A stretch of 64,000 bases of DNA from Eriocheir sinensis (lineage: Eukaryota > Arthropoda > Malacostraca > Decapoda > Varunidae). The notes under the pieces are model-generated. The model did no database searches, was not told the origin of the DNA, and was given only the letters and a program-made list of their open reading frames with translations. The stretch spans positions 288,501 to 352,500 of the forward strand of contig NW_026111673.1 in NCBI RefSeq assembly GCF_024679095.1. Reading direction: 5' to 3'. This document shows positions 14,004-24,791 of this stretch, in pieces. Position 1 is the first letter of the stretch, and every line of letters begins with the position of its first letter. Position numbers and translations under genes: made by a program.

Positions 14004-14181
14004 GGAGTTGCCGGAGCCTGTGTTGACGTCGGACATGATGCCACACTTTGAGGACGTAGCGATCATTCCTAACCCCGGGGAGCGCGCCGAGGCCATGCGC
14101 CAGCTGATCAACCGCCTGCCAACCGCCAACCGCCTGCTGAAACAATACATGTTCAAGCATATGGGACACATCATTGCAAGG
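14004..14181 (+). CDS. RhoGAP-domain exon of a host gene (partial; RalBP1/Rlip-like)
   Basis: This internal exon is bounded by ttctgcag before 14004 and a GTAACT donor at 14182. It contains one leftover base and 59 full codons, so it enters in phase 2 and ends on a codon boundary. The translation runs from ELPEPVLTSDMMPHFEDV to LKQYMFKHMGHIIAR, with LINRLPTANR in the middle, which are successive conserved segments of the Rho GTPase-activating fold. RhoGAP domains stimulate GTP hydrolysis by Rho, Rac or Cdc42 in the cytosol. The catalytic arginine would lie in an upstream exon outside this stretch. The HM.HIIA ending resembles RalBP1/Rlip from memory, but the paralogue is uncertain. No other exon of the gene is recognisable in the window. 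The exon's first bases are duplicated twice upstream. Confidence 0.8.
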
Positions 14182-14233
14182 GTAACTAGGGATTTTCTTT
14201 ATGGTAGTTATTTATTTGCTTTTATATTTATCT

Positions 14234-14913
<680 letters not shown>

Positions 14914-14921
14914 CCCAAGAC

Positions 14922-16090
14922 CATAGCTGGGCACGATAACAGAAAACCTTATTCCCGATAACCGATAACTGATAATGAAAAACCTTAACGTCGATAACCG
15001 ATACTCGTTAACTAGAGACACAAATATAGGCGATAACCGATAACCGATACCCGATATAAATCCACAATTCCGATACTAGCTAGCGATAAGGCCGATAGGC
15101 GAAAACAATACTATATTGATATTTCAGATAGAACAACATTGATGAACTCAAATTTTCATTATCTGTATTTTAGGAAACTTACAAAACCTTAAAACCACAC
15201 GTTGACACGTACATATGGACGGTAATACTAGAAATGCCTGAACCGGTGTTGTGTTATTTGGCGTCATCACCGTCAAAAATTGTTTACAAACACTGGTCTC
15301 TCGTGAACGGTGCATGCTCAGACCAGCAAGCGTAGACATGTACAGTCTCACAAAGCTTTTAAACCGTAATTAAGAGTTGCTGGAAGGCTGAATCAGACAT
15401 ATAGTACAACTACCACCATCCTCGCTGTTTCTAGGACGACACTGTACGAGTTGTATTTATATGTACAGAGTGTACGTCGTTCTAGAAACAGCGAGGATGG
15501 TGGTACTGTATGTTTGATTCAGCTTTCCAGCAACTCTTAATGTGTTAAAAAAGCATTGTGAGACTGTACAGGTCTAAACTTAATGGTCTGAGCATGCGCA
15601 GTTCACGAGAGACCAGTGTTTGTACACAAAAGCGCCTGCTTTTGACGATGGAACACCAAAAAACACAACACCGGGTGCCTTCAGTACCATGGCATGCTCA
15701 CAAACGAATATGGAATATCAAATTTGAGGCAGTGAATAATCCTTTTGGGGGCAAAGTTAAATGATTTTTATCTATGATATATTGATTTTTGAGTAGCATA
15801 AAAAAAATAACCTAGTGTTTTAATTTTCATGACCTAAGTATGAAATCTCATCACCGAAGATATTTCATACCCCGAAGTTTTTTCATACAACACCGGGCCA
15901 CGCATGCGCAGTAGGGAGACAACATTTTTTTCCTGAGAGGCTGAAAAAAGGTAGCGATTATCGCTAGTTTGGTTACAAAAGTAACGAAGATACCGATATA
16001 TATTTAAATAAGTAGCGGATGGCCGATAATCCGATTTTGTTATCAGCGATAAAGTATCGCGATAACTTATCGCGATAATGCCCAGCTATG
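14922..16090. mobile_element. Non-autonomous hAT-like element with 8-bp target duplication
   Basis: The tips are inverted: catagctgggca at 14922 and tgcccagctatg ending at 16090, with GATAACCG-rich subterminal repeats on both sides (about 14935-15060 and 15955-16075). The flanks cccaagac (14914-14921) and cccaaaac (16091-16098) form an 8-bp duplication with one mismatch, the size expected for hAT. No transposase is encoded. A second inverted repeat (15232-15690) fills the middle and may be a nested insertion. Confidence 0.8.
15232..15690. repeat. Long inverted repeat (hairpin) inside the hAT-like element
   Basis: The left arm (about 15232-15450) and right arm (about 15465-15690) are reverse complements with moderate divergence around a loop of about 15 bases. 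Strongly matching parts include caccatcctcgctgtttcta against its complement near 15485-15503, and cactggtctctcgtgaac against 15602-15619. The outer arm ends read ccggtgttgtgtt and aacacaacaccgg. Transcription through it would yield a long hairpin RNA. Confidence 0.85.
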
Positions 16091-16098
16091 CCCAAAAC

Positions 16099-17446
16099 CC
16101 ATATTCGTAACGTCTTGGGAAACGTATAGTGAACCCCCGAGACACTTAAGAATGCCCACCCTCCCTCCCCCGCCCCCCAGAGTAGCCCCCCGGCGTCAGG
16201 AAGGCTGGCAGCGAGCGGAGCGCTTTGTTGAGTTTCGTGGTTACGTCTTAGAAAAGAATCATTTGTTTTGTACATGTTGATGCCGATAACTCCTGATAAG
16301 ACCCTGCGCTCCAAGTTACTGTAGCGGCAGGGAAGGCAGACTCAAGCCAGAATTTATAAATGTCTCGGGGCCTCAGATCGCTTGCTGGAAAAGACTACAG
16401 TAGAGGTTGCTCTGGGATTTTCATGGACTGTTTTGTGACCCTGGTGATAGCTTGACACGACCTCTACACCTTCAACGGTAAAGTCACCCAAGAAAACCCG
16501 GTCAATCTTCCCTGTGCCTGTTGGAAAAGCCTCTCGTGGAAGGTGCTCTGGGCTTTTCATGGACTGTTTTGTGACCCCGGTGATAGCTTGACATGAAAAA
16601 TTACCCTATATTTAACCATCATTTTCTCAGATTAAAACTAGCTCTAACTCACTCTACCATACACTAAAATGTAAGCCAACAATCCCTCTCTCTAATCCAC
16701 CCACCCCAGACTCTCTACCCTCCCTCACTTTAGAGCTATCTCACTTTTTCTGACAGTGTCACTCACCCACTGATTTTAGACCTATTTAGCCTATCTTTAA
16801 CCCTCATTTTCTCACATTATTAACACGAACTCTGCACCTTGAACGGGAAACACACACCCCGTGAAGACCCGGTTAATCTCCTCCGTGGCCTTGAAAAACA
16901 GTCGTAATTGAAGCCCGAGACGTTTAGGAATGCGACCCTCAGAGCAGTGTCACCGTGGAGGTAGAATTGGTGGAGGTGACATCAGCCCAATTAAGTGAAT
17001 CCGCCCGAGCTGTCATTTTTAAGGTCAGGTGTCAGGTCTCAGGTCAGGCTCGCCCACACCCATCTTTTGGCCGTAAATTTGACAGTTCGTCGGCTTCACC
17101 TCAAGGAAGGGGGTTAGCGGGCCCGCCAATCCTACCTCCATGGTGTGAGGTTATCAGCGGCGTCAGCACATCGTTCATTCTTACATTTTCCTGCCGAGAT
17201 GTTTTAGCGTCACCAGCGGCACATCTCTCCTCGGCCAAGACAATAACGATTCCTCATAATAAGCTTTTCTATGGTAACTTGTATATAGCGAGACCGCCTC
17301 ACCCTCCCCTCAGCGTTCAGACCCGGGGCGACACTTCGACAACCCGCCCCTCAACCACCACACACCCGCGCTCAGCCACAACCCAGCAACCACAGCCACG
17401 GAGAGTGTTTGGAGAGTTCTTGGGTGAGTTTGGGGTGCTTTGAAGG
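16099..17446. other. Unassigned region with internal duplication
   Basis: A segment reading tttcatggactgttttgtga occurs at about 16419 and again at about 16554, each followed by a gtgatagcttgaca motif, showing an about 135-base tandem duplication. The remainder is mixed-composition sequence with GC-rich patches. An open frame at 16955-17443 begins at GTG, shows no domain, and was not called as a gene. Confidence 0.4.
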
Positions 17447-17454
17447 GTCAGCGC
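17447..17454. repeat. Target-site duplication, left copy
   Basis: gtcagcgc directly before the hAT tip; an identical 8-mer is at 22508-22515. Confidence 0.9.
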
Positions 17455-17580
17455 CAGTGTTACCAGTGGAAAAAACTAAAATGTATCATGAAATATGGCA
17501 AAAATGTAAAAATGTACCACATGTCTGATAAAAAGTATCAAAAATGTATCAATAGGATTTTTTTTTTAATTCGATGTCTA
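17455..17580. promoter_or_regulatory. hAT subterminal motif cluster, left end
   Basis: Within the first 100 bases are repeated words aatgtatca, aaatgtaccac and gtatcaaaaatgtatcaa. Comparable words fill the right end at about 22360-22490 in both orientations. Such subterminal clusters bind transposase in characterised hAT elements; binding here is inferred. Confidence 0.55.
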
Positions 17581-17647
17581 CAGTGAGGAAACTACTTAAA
17601 TAATGCTTAACCTATACTCTTACGTCTGGCAGTGATGAAGTGTTTGC

Positions 17648-17649
<2 letters not shown>

Positions 17650-17695
<46 letters not shown>
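17650..17695. repeat. (GA)n microsatellite
   Basis: About 22 GA units inside the left end of the hAT element. Confidence 0.95.
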
Positions 17696-17697
<2 letters not shown>

Positions 17698-18195
17698 AAA
17701 ACTTTTTAATTTAGATAACATAGACAGTGCAGAATTTTAATCAATGTGTCGAAAAGAAAAAAAAAAACATTTGGTTTATATATACTATTTATTATGCACC
17801 TTACATGTATATGGCTTTCATTAATGTATGATGTTATGACATACTAAGTATAATTCAGTGCATAATGATGACTGAAAGTGCCCCAGTATTCTTTATCATT
17901 ACAAAGTGTTTCTTCCTAAAAAAAAAAAATAATAATAATAATAAAAAAAAAAAAAAAACTATGCACTTACTTGAGCATAAAAAATGTGGTATGTCCTCTT
18001 AAAGTAATTTAAACAATAAATGAAAGATAATGAACTTCTTATTAGTGCCCAAATATTCTCTATCATTGCAAAATGCTCCTTCCTAAATAAAACAGTGTGC
18101 ACTTATTTAAGTGTATAATATGGTATCTCCTCATATTGCAATGGAAACAATAACTGAAAGATAATTAACTTCTTAGTAGTGATCACTATTACATC

Positions 18196-19698
18196 TCATT
18201 TTCCTTTGAATGATGCTTGAGCTGAGCATATCATTGCATTGCTTGGCTCCCAGTCAAAGCATTTCACAGTACCACCATTACCCTTGGTTAGTAGGAGACC
18301 ATTGACTGTTTCTGTATTCATTTTATTTCTTATGTCAGTTTTAATGAGTTTAACTTGAGAAAATATCCTTTCCACAGCAGCTGATGAGTGTGGAAGGACA
18401 AGTAGACTTAGCATGAAATCTCCCAGTTTTTTAAATACTAATGAACCATCGCTGCTCTTAATTTTCTTGACTGAGCACCAAAACTCAACTGGGTTTTCTG
18501 AGGTACTGAGCACATCATTAAAAAAATTAAGTGACCTCCATTCATCATTGACTTCATCATATTCGGATTCATTTATAAGCTGTGGAAATTTAGTGAAAAG
18601 TGGCACCAAACTTTCCGTGCCAGTCTCTCGAGCTACTACAGGATCTAGGGCTTTTAGCAAGGGGAATACATCACTGAGTCCTTTGAATCTTTTACTTATT
18701 TGTTCAGAAAGTTCTACGTAAAAATTTAGACAATGGACTCTGAAGCTACTTACTTCTGACATTAACTCCCCTTTCATATTTTCTTTGTTCAGCATAGTCT
18801 CTACTTTACTGCCAAAATTCCAGTTACTTTCAGGTAAGAAGTTTGAGGGGTTCTGAAAATTAACAGAGAAGGGGTCTGATTCAGCCTTGATTACATGCCT
18901 CTGTATAAAGTTACTAAGTATAGTTCTGAAGAAGGCACTGATGTTTGAGTAGGCAGTGTGAATTACAACATATTCACTCTGAAATTCTCTGTTGATCTTG
19001 TTTATGATTGGCAAAATATAACTTAGAAATGAGAAGTAGAGTTTGTATATGGGATTAGACAGGGCATTTAGAATAGCTGCAGCAGATTTCACGTTAGATT
19101 CCAAGGCTTCTGCCTGGAAGAAAAGAATCAGAGCTGACCATTGCTCCAACATTCTGGTCACTACAGACTCCAAGGACAACCACCTTGTTGTACTGGCATA
19201 AGTCAGTTTATGGGAATCAACCTTCACAAACTCTTGAAAGTCCTGAAACTTAAGTAGTCTTTTAGGGCTGTTGTTTATGTATCCATGAATGTCTCTGCAC
19301 AGTTCCTCTACAGATTTAGGGAGTTTATGACATGCAGCAGATGAACACAAATTTAGGGAGTGACAAATACATCCAATGACAAAAAGATTAGGTACTTTTT
19401 CAAGAAGTTTTGCTTTTAAGCCTCCCATATTACCCATCATCACTGAAGCATTATCAGCTGCAAAGCCAAGCATGTTAGAGAAAGGGATGCCATTAGTCTC
19501 AAAAGAGTTACTTAGAAGTTGAAACAAGCCCTCGGCACTTGAGTCTTTGACATCAAGCAGTTGCAGAAATTTGTCATCAACCGAACATTTCTCACTGTTT
19601 ACTACCCTCACAACAATTGCCAGCTGCTTTGTGGTCGATACATCTGTACTCTCATCAACTATGATAGAATATTTGTTAGTGTGAAAGATGGATACTAT
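18196..19698 (-). CDS. hAT transposase, catalytic and dimerisation exon
   Basis: The open frame runs from just after an in-frame stop at 19699-19701 to the TGA after FKGK at 18196. It opens with NKYSIIVDESTDVSTTKQL, the conserved first acidic segment of hAT transposases. It then shows FAADNASVMMG (second acidic segment), CICHSLNL, a TRWLSL segment, and near the C-terminus LPHSSAAVERIFSQVKL, the hAT dimerisation motif. The length of about 500 codons fits a typical hAT catalytic region. The protein would cut at the element tips and insert with 8-bp duplications. Upstream, several in-frame stops separate it from the BED exon; no intron of matching phase is apparent there, so this gap may be decay. 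Confidence 0.88.
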   Translation of the reverse strand: MVSIFHTNKYSIIVDESTDVSTTKQLAIVVRVVNSEKCSVDDKFLQLLDVKDSSAEGLFQLLSNSFETNGIPFSNMLGFAADNASVMMGNMGGLKAKLLEKVPNLFVIGCICHSLNLCSSAACHKLPKSVEELCRDIHGYINNSPKRLLKFQDFQEFVKVDSHKLTYASTTRWLSLESVVTRMLEQWSALILFFQAEALESNVKSAAAILNALSNPIYKLYFSFLSYILPIINKINREFQSEYVVIHTAYSNISAFFRTILSNFIQRHVIKAESDPFSVNFQNPSNFLPESNWNFGSKVETMLNKENMKGELMSEVSSFRVHCLNFYVELSEQISKRFKGLSDVFPLLKALDPVVARETGTESLVPLFTKFPQLINESEYDEVNDEWRSLNFFNDVLSTSENPVEFWCSVKKIKSSDGSLVFKKLGDFMLSLLVLPHSSAAVERIFSQVKLIKTDIRNKMNTETVNGLLLTKGNGGTVKCFDWEPSNAMICSAQASFKGK

Positions 19699-19755
19699 TT
19701 ATTTTAGACTCTCTTTTCAATTACAATTTTATACTACCTACCTATATGCTTTCCT

Positions 19756-20345
19756 TCATGACTTAATAGACTGTACTATTTTATAGTCAGGAACAGCATT
19801 CTTCAAAAGTTGCGTGAGGTGATCCATTGTATTAAATGATATATTGTGATCACAAATAAATTTCAGCAGCATTAACCTTAACTTCTCTGAATCTCTAGAG
19901 CTTGCTTTCATCAAGAGGGGTTTTATATTACTTGCTAATTTTACATGCTTCCCTCTAACGGTATGGTACTGAGATTTAAGATGCCTTTGTAGATGAGAGA
20001 CTGATCCTTCGATAAATTTCATGCACACATTGCAAAATGCTTTATCTTTAAACTCTGCATCATTTCCCTCATATTTGGAAAAGCATGCAAGCTCTGGATT
20101 TGTTGACCATTTTGCAACATAACTTCTCCCCCTCTTACTTGCTACACCTGGATGATGAGACCTTGGGGATGTACTGGAGCTTAACTTGCGTTTATCAGGA
20201 GTGGGTTTTGATCCCGAAGCTTCATTTTTGTTTTGTGAGTTAGCACAGACTGGAGCTAGACCCTCTTCAATTGTATATGACTCTTCTATTTCAGAGTCCT
20301 TGGAATCTGATTCGCTGGCTAATCTCAACTCCTTGTCAGCCCTTC
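19756..20345 (-). CDS. hAT transposase exon with BED-type zinc finger
   Basis: The exon begins after ccatgcag (AG at 20347-20346). It encodes an acidic Ser-rich stretch (SESDSKDSEIEES), a basic Lys/Arg/Ser region, and a zinc-finger segment FCNVCMKFIEGSVSHLQRHL with the CxxC and H-x-H spacing of BED fingers. It continues through VPDYKIVQSIKS to a TGA at 19758-19756. BED fingers bind DNA at element ends in hAT proteins. Phase matches the preceding exon (one leftover base). The TGA occupies a position where related proteins would be expected to read on toward the DESTD motif, so it is probably a disabling mutation. Confidence 0.8.
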
Positions 20346-20780
20346 CTGCATGGAAGCAAAGGAGAAAAATGGGTGTAAATCACTTGATATGGAAATCTGC
20401 AAGCCAAAATTAATTATTGTTGATCTCAACTGATTTAAAGTAATACCTTCTCCTCCTCTTACTTGCTACACCTGGATGATGAGACCTTGGGGATGTACTG
20501 GAGGTTAACTTGCATTTATCAGGAGTGGGTTTTGATCCCGAAGCATCATTTTTGTTTTGTGAGTTAGCACAGACCGAAGCTAGACCCTCTTCAGTTGTAT
20601 ATGACTCTTGTATTTCAGAGTCCTTGGAATCTGATTCGCTGGCTAATCTCATCTCCTTGTCAGCCCTTCCTGCATGGAAACAAATTTTATTACAACAAGA
20701 GAAAAATGGGTGTAAATCACTTGATATGTAAATCTGCAAGCCAAAGTTAATTATTATTGATCTCAACTGATTTAAAGCAA
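20127..20780. repeat. Tandem duplication of about 325 bp in the hAT element
   Basis: 20127-20447 and 20451-20780 align end to end, covering the 3' end of the upstream intron, the acceptor and part of the exon. They are over 90% identical by eye, with an extra tttattacaacaag-like insertion in the second. Confidence 0.85.
20463..20669 (-). CDS. Duplicated 5' part of the BED exon
   Basis: A tandem duplication repeats the acceptor and first about 205 coding bases of the BED exon (GRADKEMRLASESD and on), but stops before the zinc finger. A plausible donor (gcaa|gtaaga, GT at 20462-20461) would leave one base, the phase needed to join the acceptor at 20346. Inclusion would therefore duplicate an acidic/basic segment in frame. 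Without that donor the frame ends soon after at YYFKSVEINNN. The two copies differ at a handful of codons. Whether it is spliced in is unknown. Confidence 0.6.
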
Positions 20781-21039
20781 TTACGTTTGTAGCTTCTGCT
20801 GTAAGAGTAACATGATGCGTAACACCTATGCTTTGCATTTAGCTAAAAATATATATTTTAAGGGTTTTGAATTGAGTGAGTAATTATGAATGTATACATG
20901 AGCAGTTTGCAGTAATTTCCTCTTTTCCACCTTTCTTGTGCATATTCCCTACAGAGTTTTTAAAACACAAAACAAAAATATGCATATATATACAAAAGTA
21001 ATTAAAAAAAAATTAAAACGATTAAAGATACCAACTAAC

Positions 21040-21141
21040 CATCTCCAGAGGAAGCTGAGGATAATGTCGTTAGCCCCGAAGTTGATGGCAGTGGATCATC
21101 AGGATCTAAGCTTGCTGGTTGACTTGCATTCCCAATCCCTC
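21040..21141 (-). CDS. hAT transposase, predicted N-terminal exon 3
   Basis: The 102-base open exon lies between a tctttaag acceptor (AG at 21143-21142) and a GTTAGT donor (21039-21034). It reads SQPASLDPDDPLPSTSGL and similar Ser/Pro/Asp-rich sequence, a composition common in N-terminal tails of hAT transposases. Both phases fit: it accepts one leftover base and leaves one for the BED exon acceptors. Evidence is splice signals, phase and composition only. Confidence 0.6.
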
Positions 21142-21404
21142 CTTAAAGAATGTATTAAGGCCATTGTAATACACATAGGTAGTTAGTACATAATTATTAT
21201 GACAATCACAAAAATAAATTATTTTTATAAAAAGAGGGCATTATTTAGACCTTACATTGCCATCAAGTTTTCTTAATGATAAATTATGATGATGATAATA
21301 ATAAAAATATGATAACAGCAATGTCACTGAAAACGAAATGTGGATAAGTACGCAATGCAAATAAGCACAACTTCAGAGGGGAAGAAATTATCGGGAAGTC
21401 TTAC

Positions 21405-21493
21405 CTTTGCTATTCTTAAGCCACTCTAAGAGAGACATTTCTTCTGATCCTGCATCCCACTGGACTGCAACATGCCACACGTCCCCAGGGTAC
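21405..21493 (-). CDS. hAT transposase, predicted N-terminal exon 2
   Basis: The exon follows acggtcag (AG at 21495-21494) and ends at a strong GTAAGA donor (21404). The frame reads YPGDVWHVAVQWDAGSEE then MSLLEWLKNSK. The phase is compatible with an upstream donor at 22190 and with exon 3. An internal ATG at 21438 could also serve as the start if exon 1 is not used. Confidence 0.6.
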
Positions 21494-22190
21494 CTGACCG
21501 TACCTCAGTCTGTAAATTATCACCAGATTAAGGTATTCAGCTCAACAACTCACATAGTTATGATCTAAGTCATTAAAATGACACCGTTTCTTAAATAATA
21601 GTATCTGTAATGGCTATATCTGAACTGTGTATAACGGTTATCTTAAATAATGGGTATTATTGAAGAAACAGTAGCATAGTAATTTTGAGACACGACGCAC
21701 TTGTGCTATATCCTCTTTAACTCGAGATAACTCTTTATAGGGTAGAAACATCATTAGAACTACTTGGTTAACTAAATTTCAAATTATGCGTGTCCATTAT
21801 GCACCATACCAAAGAGAAAAAAAAAAAACCTATGACATACACAACCAGTGTCAAAATGCTCTCTCAAGTGGTCTCATCTATCAATGTCTATCTGTATCTA
21901 TAACAACCTAAACTTAAATGACATGATCTAACCTGATAACCTAATGACCATGTAATATGTAGTCTTATAAGACTGGTTCATCCTAGCTGATGCAAACATG
22001 ATAAAGTAACAAGATAAGCTATTTATGGAAGTACCTTCCCTTCAATCGTCTTCATGATTCTATGGCGAAATAAACCTTATTTATAGCACTATTTTCATGT
22101 TATATAAGCTATGCAGGTCTTTAAAGCACACATTTTAGCATGTTTATTATCTATAATTACCTAATAGTACTGAAAAACAAGGAAACTTAC

Positions 22191-22201
22191 GGTGTTGGCA
22201 T
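22191..22201 (-). CDS. hAT transposase, candidate first coding exon
   Basis: ATGCCAACACC is followed by a consensus GTAAGT donor. Joined to 21493 it stays in frame (MPTP then YPGD). It lies about 300 bases inside the element's right tip, a natural position for the 5' end. The call rests on one short exon. Confidence 0.4.
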
Positions 22202-22507
22202 TTCCAATTGTGTTTTCCGTACGCGTCCTCTTCTTGTATTGTATTTGTATACGGCTCAGCGTCTGGTCTCAGCCTCAACCCTGTCCCTACCCATCAGCTG
22301 AGATCCATGATTTCAACGGGTTATAAAAAAACACAAATACATTCTTGGGGACGAAAAATGTATCATTTTTCTTACGAAATTTGTTAAAAAGTATCAAATT
22401 TCTCATCAACGACAATTTTGTACCATTTTAGCGTAGTGTCGTAAAATTGTACCGCTACGGACAAAAAGTATCAAAAAGGTACTTTTGTACCGTCACTGGG
22501 AACCCTG

Positions 22508-22515
22508 GTCAGCGC
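22508..22515. repeat. Target-site duplication, right copy
   Basis: gtcagcgc directly after the hAT tip ending at 22507, identical to 17447-17454. Confidence 0.9.
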
Positions 22516-22604
22516 GCCCCTGGATGAGGTGGTGGTGCGCTGAGCGGGGCTGTGTTGCGGGGGCTGGCGGCGGAGGCTGCGACCACAGTACGCCCCGGGC
22601 CACG

Positions 22605-22606
<2 letters not shown>

Positions 22607-22646
<40 letters not shown>
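22607..22646. repeat. (CA)n microsatellite
   Basis: About 20 CA units. Confidence 0.95.
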
Positions 22647-22765
22647 CCGTAAGTTCATTAATGTACCCTTATCTTGTACAGAGTAAACAACAACAACAAC
22701 CATTTTCAACTTAATTTCTTAGATGTGTAATAATTTTATAAAAAATCTGCACAGTGAATTTGTCC

Positions 22766-22768
<3 letters not shown>

Positions 22769-22848
<80 letters not shown>
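22769..22848. repeat. (GT)n microsatellite
   Basis: About 40 GT units. Confidence 0.95.
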
Positions 22849-23034
22849 CATCTCTCACCCATATCACCACACAAAAGGTATGTCCACGTATCTATATAAT
22901 CTATGTAAACCCCTTGATATATACATTCACTCAGTCACTATAGCCATAATGCATATAAACACCCCTATCAGTAACCACCTAACAACCATCAGCCTCACAA
23001 CTTGTTAACTACCCCGCCTTGTTACGTGATGAAC

Positions 23035-23262
23035 AGCATCTTGTCAGCCGTCCCAGCCTCTCGTCACCCTTTTCCCCGCTGGACTCTGGGTAAAGACGTG
23101 ACCAACCCCAAGCCTCCAGCCTCTTCTCACACCTCCAAGCCTTTCCCCGCTGGACATTGCTTCGAGACGTGATGAACAACAACAGCCTCCAGCATTTGCC
23201 ACACCTCCGAGCCTCTCTCCTCGTCATTTGCCCGGTGGACCCTGGACGAGGAGGACGTGAGG
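23035..23262. repeat. Three imperfect about 70-bp repeats
   Basis: Each unit has agcctccagc or cccagcctc, then cacctccaagcct, then ccgctggac or ccggtggac. The minus-strand open frame of 72 codons simply follows the repeat; no family is recognised. Confidence 0.6.
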
Positions 23263-23393
23263 AAGAGGAGGTGAAGATGAAGACGAGGAATAAGTGGTGA
23301 GTGTTGGCTTATACTTATAATAGTGTTGGTATCAGTAGAAGTAGTAGTAGTATGTCAGACTTATCTACGATTTGTTATGTAATATGCTATAAT

Positions 23394-23395
<2 letters not shown>

Positions 23396-23427
<32 letters not shown>

Positions 23428-23760
23428 GTTTAATGTGTGTTGTGATAATTATAAGTGGTGATTTTGGTGTTGAAAGAGAAGACAGGGAGGTGGGGGAGGG
23501 GGGGGGGTAGATGCTTATTATATGGTGGTGGTGGTGGTGATGAACTAGAACATGTAGTGATGAGATTCGTGTGTGGATAGGTAGGTGGTGGTGTTTGGTG
23601 TTGACTGGTGATATAACAAGCCAGGTGGTGGTGGTGGTGGTGGAGGTGGTGATGGGTGCTGGTGATGAGATTGGTATTGACGGTGATGAGATTTGAACTA
23701 GAACATGTGGTGATGGTGGTGGTGGTGATGGTGGTGGTGGTGATATCTACAATCCATATC
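23396..23760. repeat. (TAC)n then GGT-rich simple sequence
   Basis: Ten TAC units at 23396-23427 are followed by mixed sequence, then GGT/GAT trinucleotide-rich DNA at about 23520-23755. Confidence 0.85.
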
Positions 23761-24090
23761 AGACCCTATGACATGCCGTTTTTCGAAAATATCTTTCACA
23801 CGAAGACTCGGATCAGCATGGGACTTTGGCACAGATTGTTTCACACACTCCGCTAATTTTTGACGCTATTGTGCAATGCCAGATGCGGTTAATTATGGCG
23901 TTTACTCCTGACTGTGATGGCAACACCTGCGTGAGCCACTTACACATTCGAACAGGTGAGGCGTGACGTATTTGTGACGTGTATCCACCACCTACCTCCA
24001 CCCCTGGCTTCCCCTACTCCCATCCTTCCCTTTACCTCCCTCCTCCTTCTCCCCCGCACTCTCTCCCCCCGCCCTCTTTCTCCCCCATAC

Positions 24091-24692
<602 letters not shown>

Positions 24693-24741
<49 letters not shown>

Positions 24742-24744
24742 GAT

Positions 24745-24791
<47 letters not shown>

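Larger units (their letters stand above)
17455..22507 (-). mobile_element. Full-length hAT transposon with BED-finger transposase
   Basis: The termini are cagtgttaccagtg at 17455 and, reversed, cagggttcccagtg at 22507, the usual hAT form of tip. The perfect 8-bp flanks are gtcagcgc. The 5053-bp element encodes a transposase on the minus strand in several exons, with a BED finger upstream and a catalytic/dimerisation part downstream. Subterminal regions on both sides carry many copies of words such as aatgtatca, gtatcaaa and gtacc. A 17650-17695 GA tract and AT-rich filler lie in the left end. The sharp duplication says the insertion is fairly recent, but a stop and frame damage at 19690-19790 suggest this copy is no longer fully functional. 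Confidence 0.9.

Noticed and set aside
16955..17443. 162-codon open frame as a host gene
   Set aside because: It starts at GTG, shows no domain, and its Ser/Thr/Pro-rich end is consistent with GC-rich non-coding DNA.
19684..19756. An intron between the BED exon and the catalytic exon of the hAT transposase
   Set aside because: A weak AG is present near 19695, but no donor before the TGA leaves the required single base; the interval looks like decayed coding sequence.
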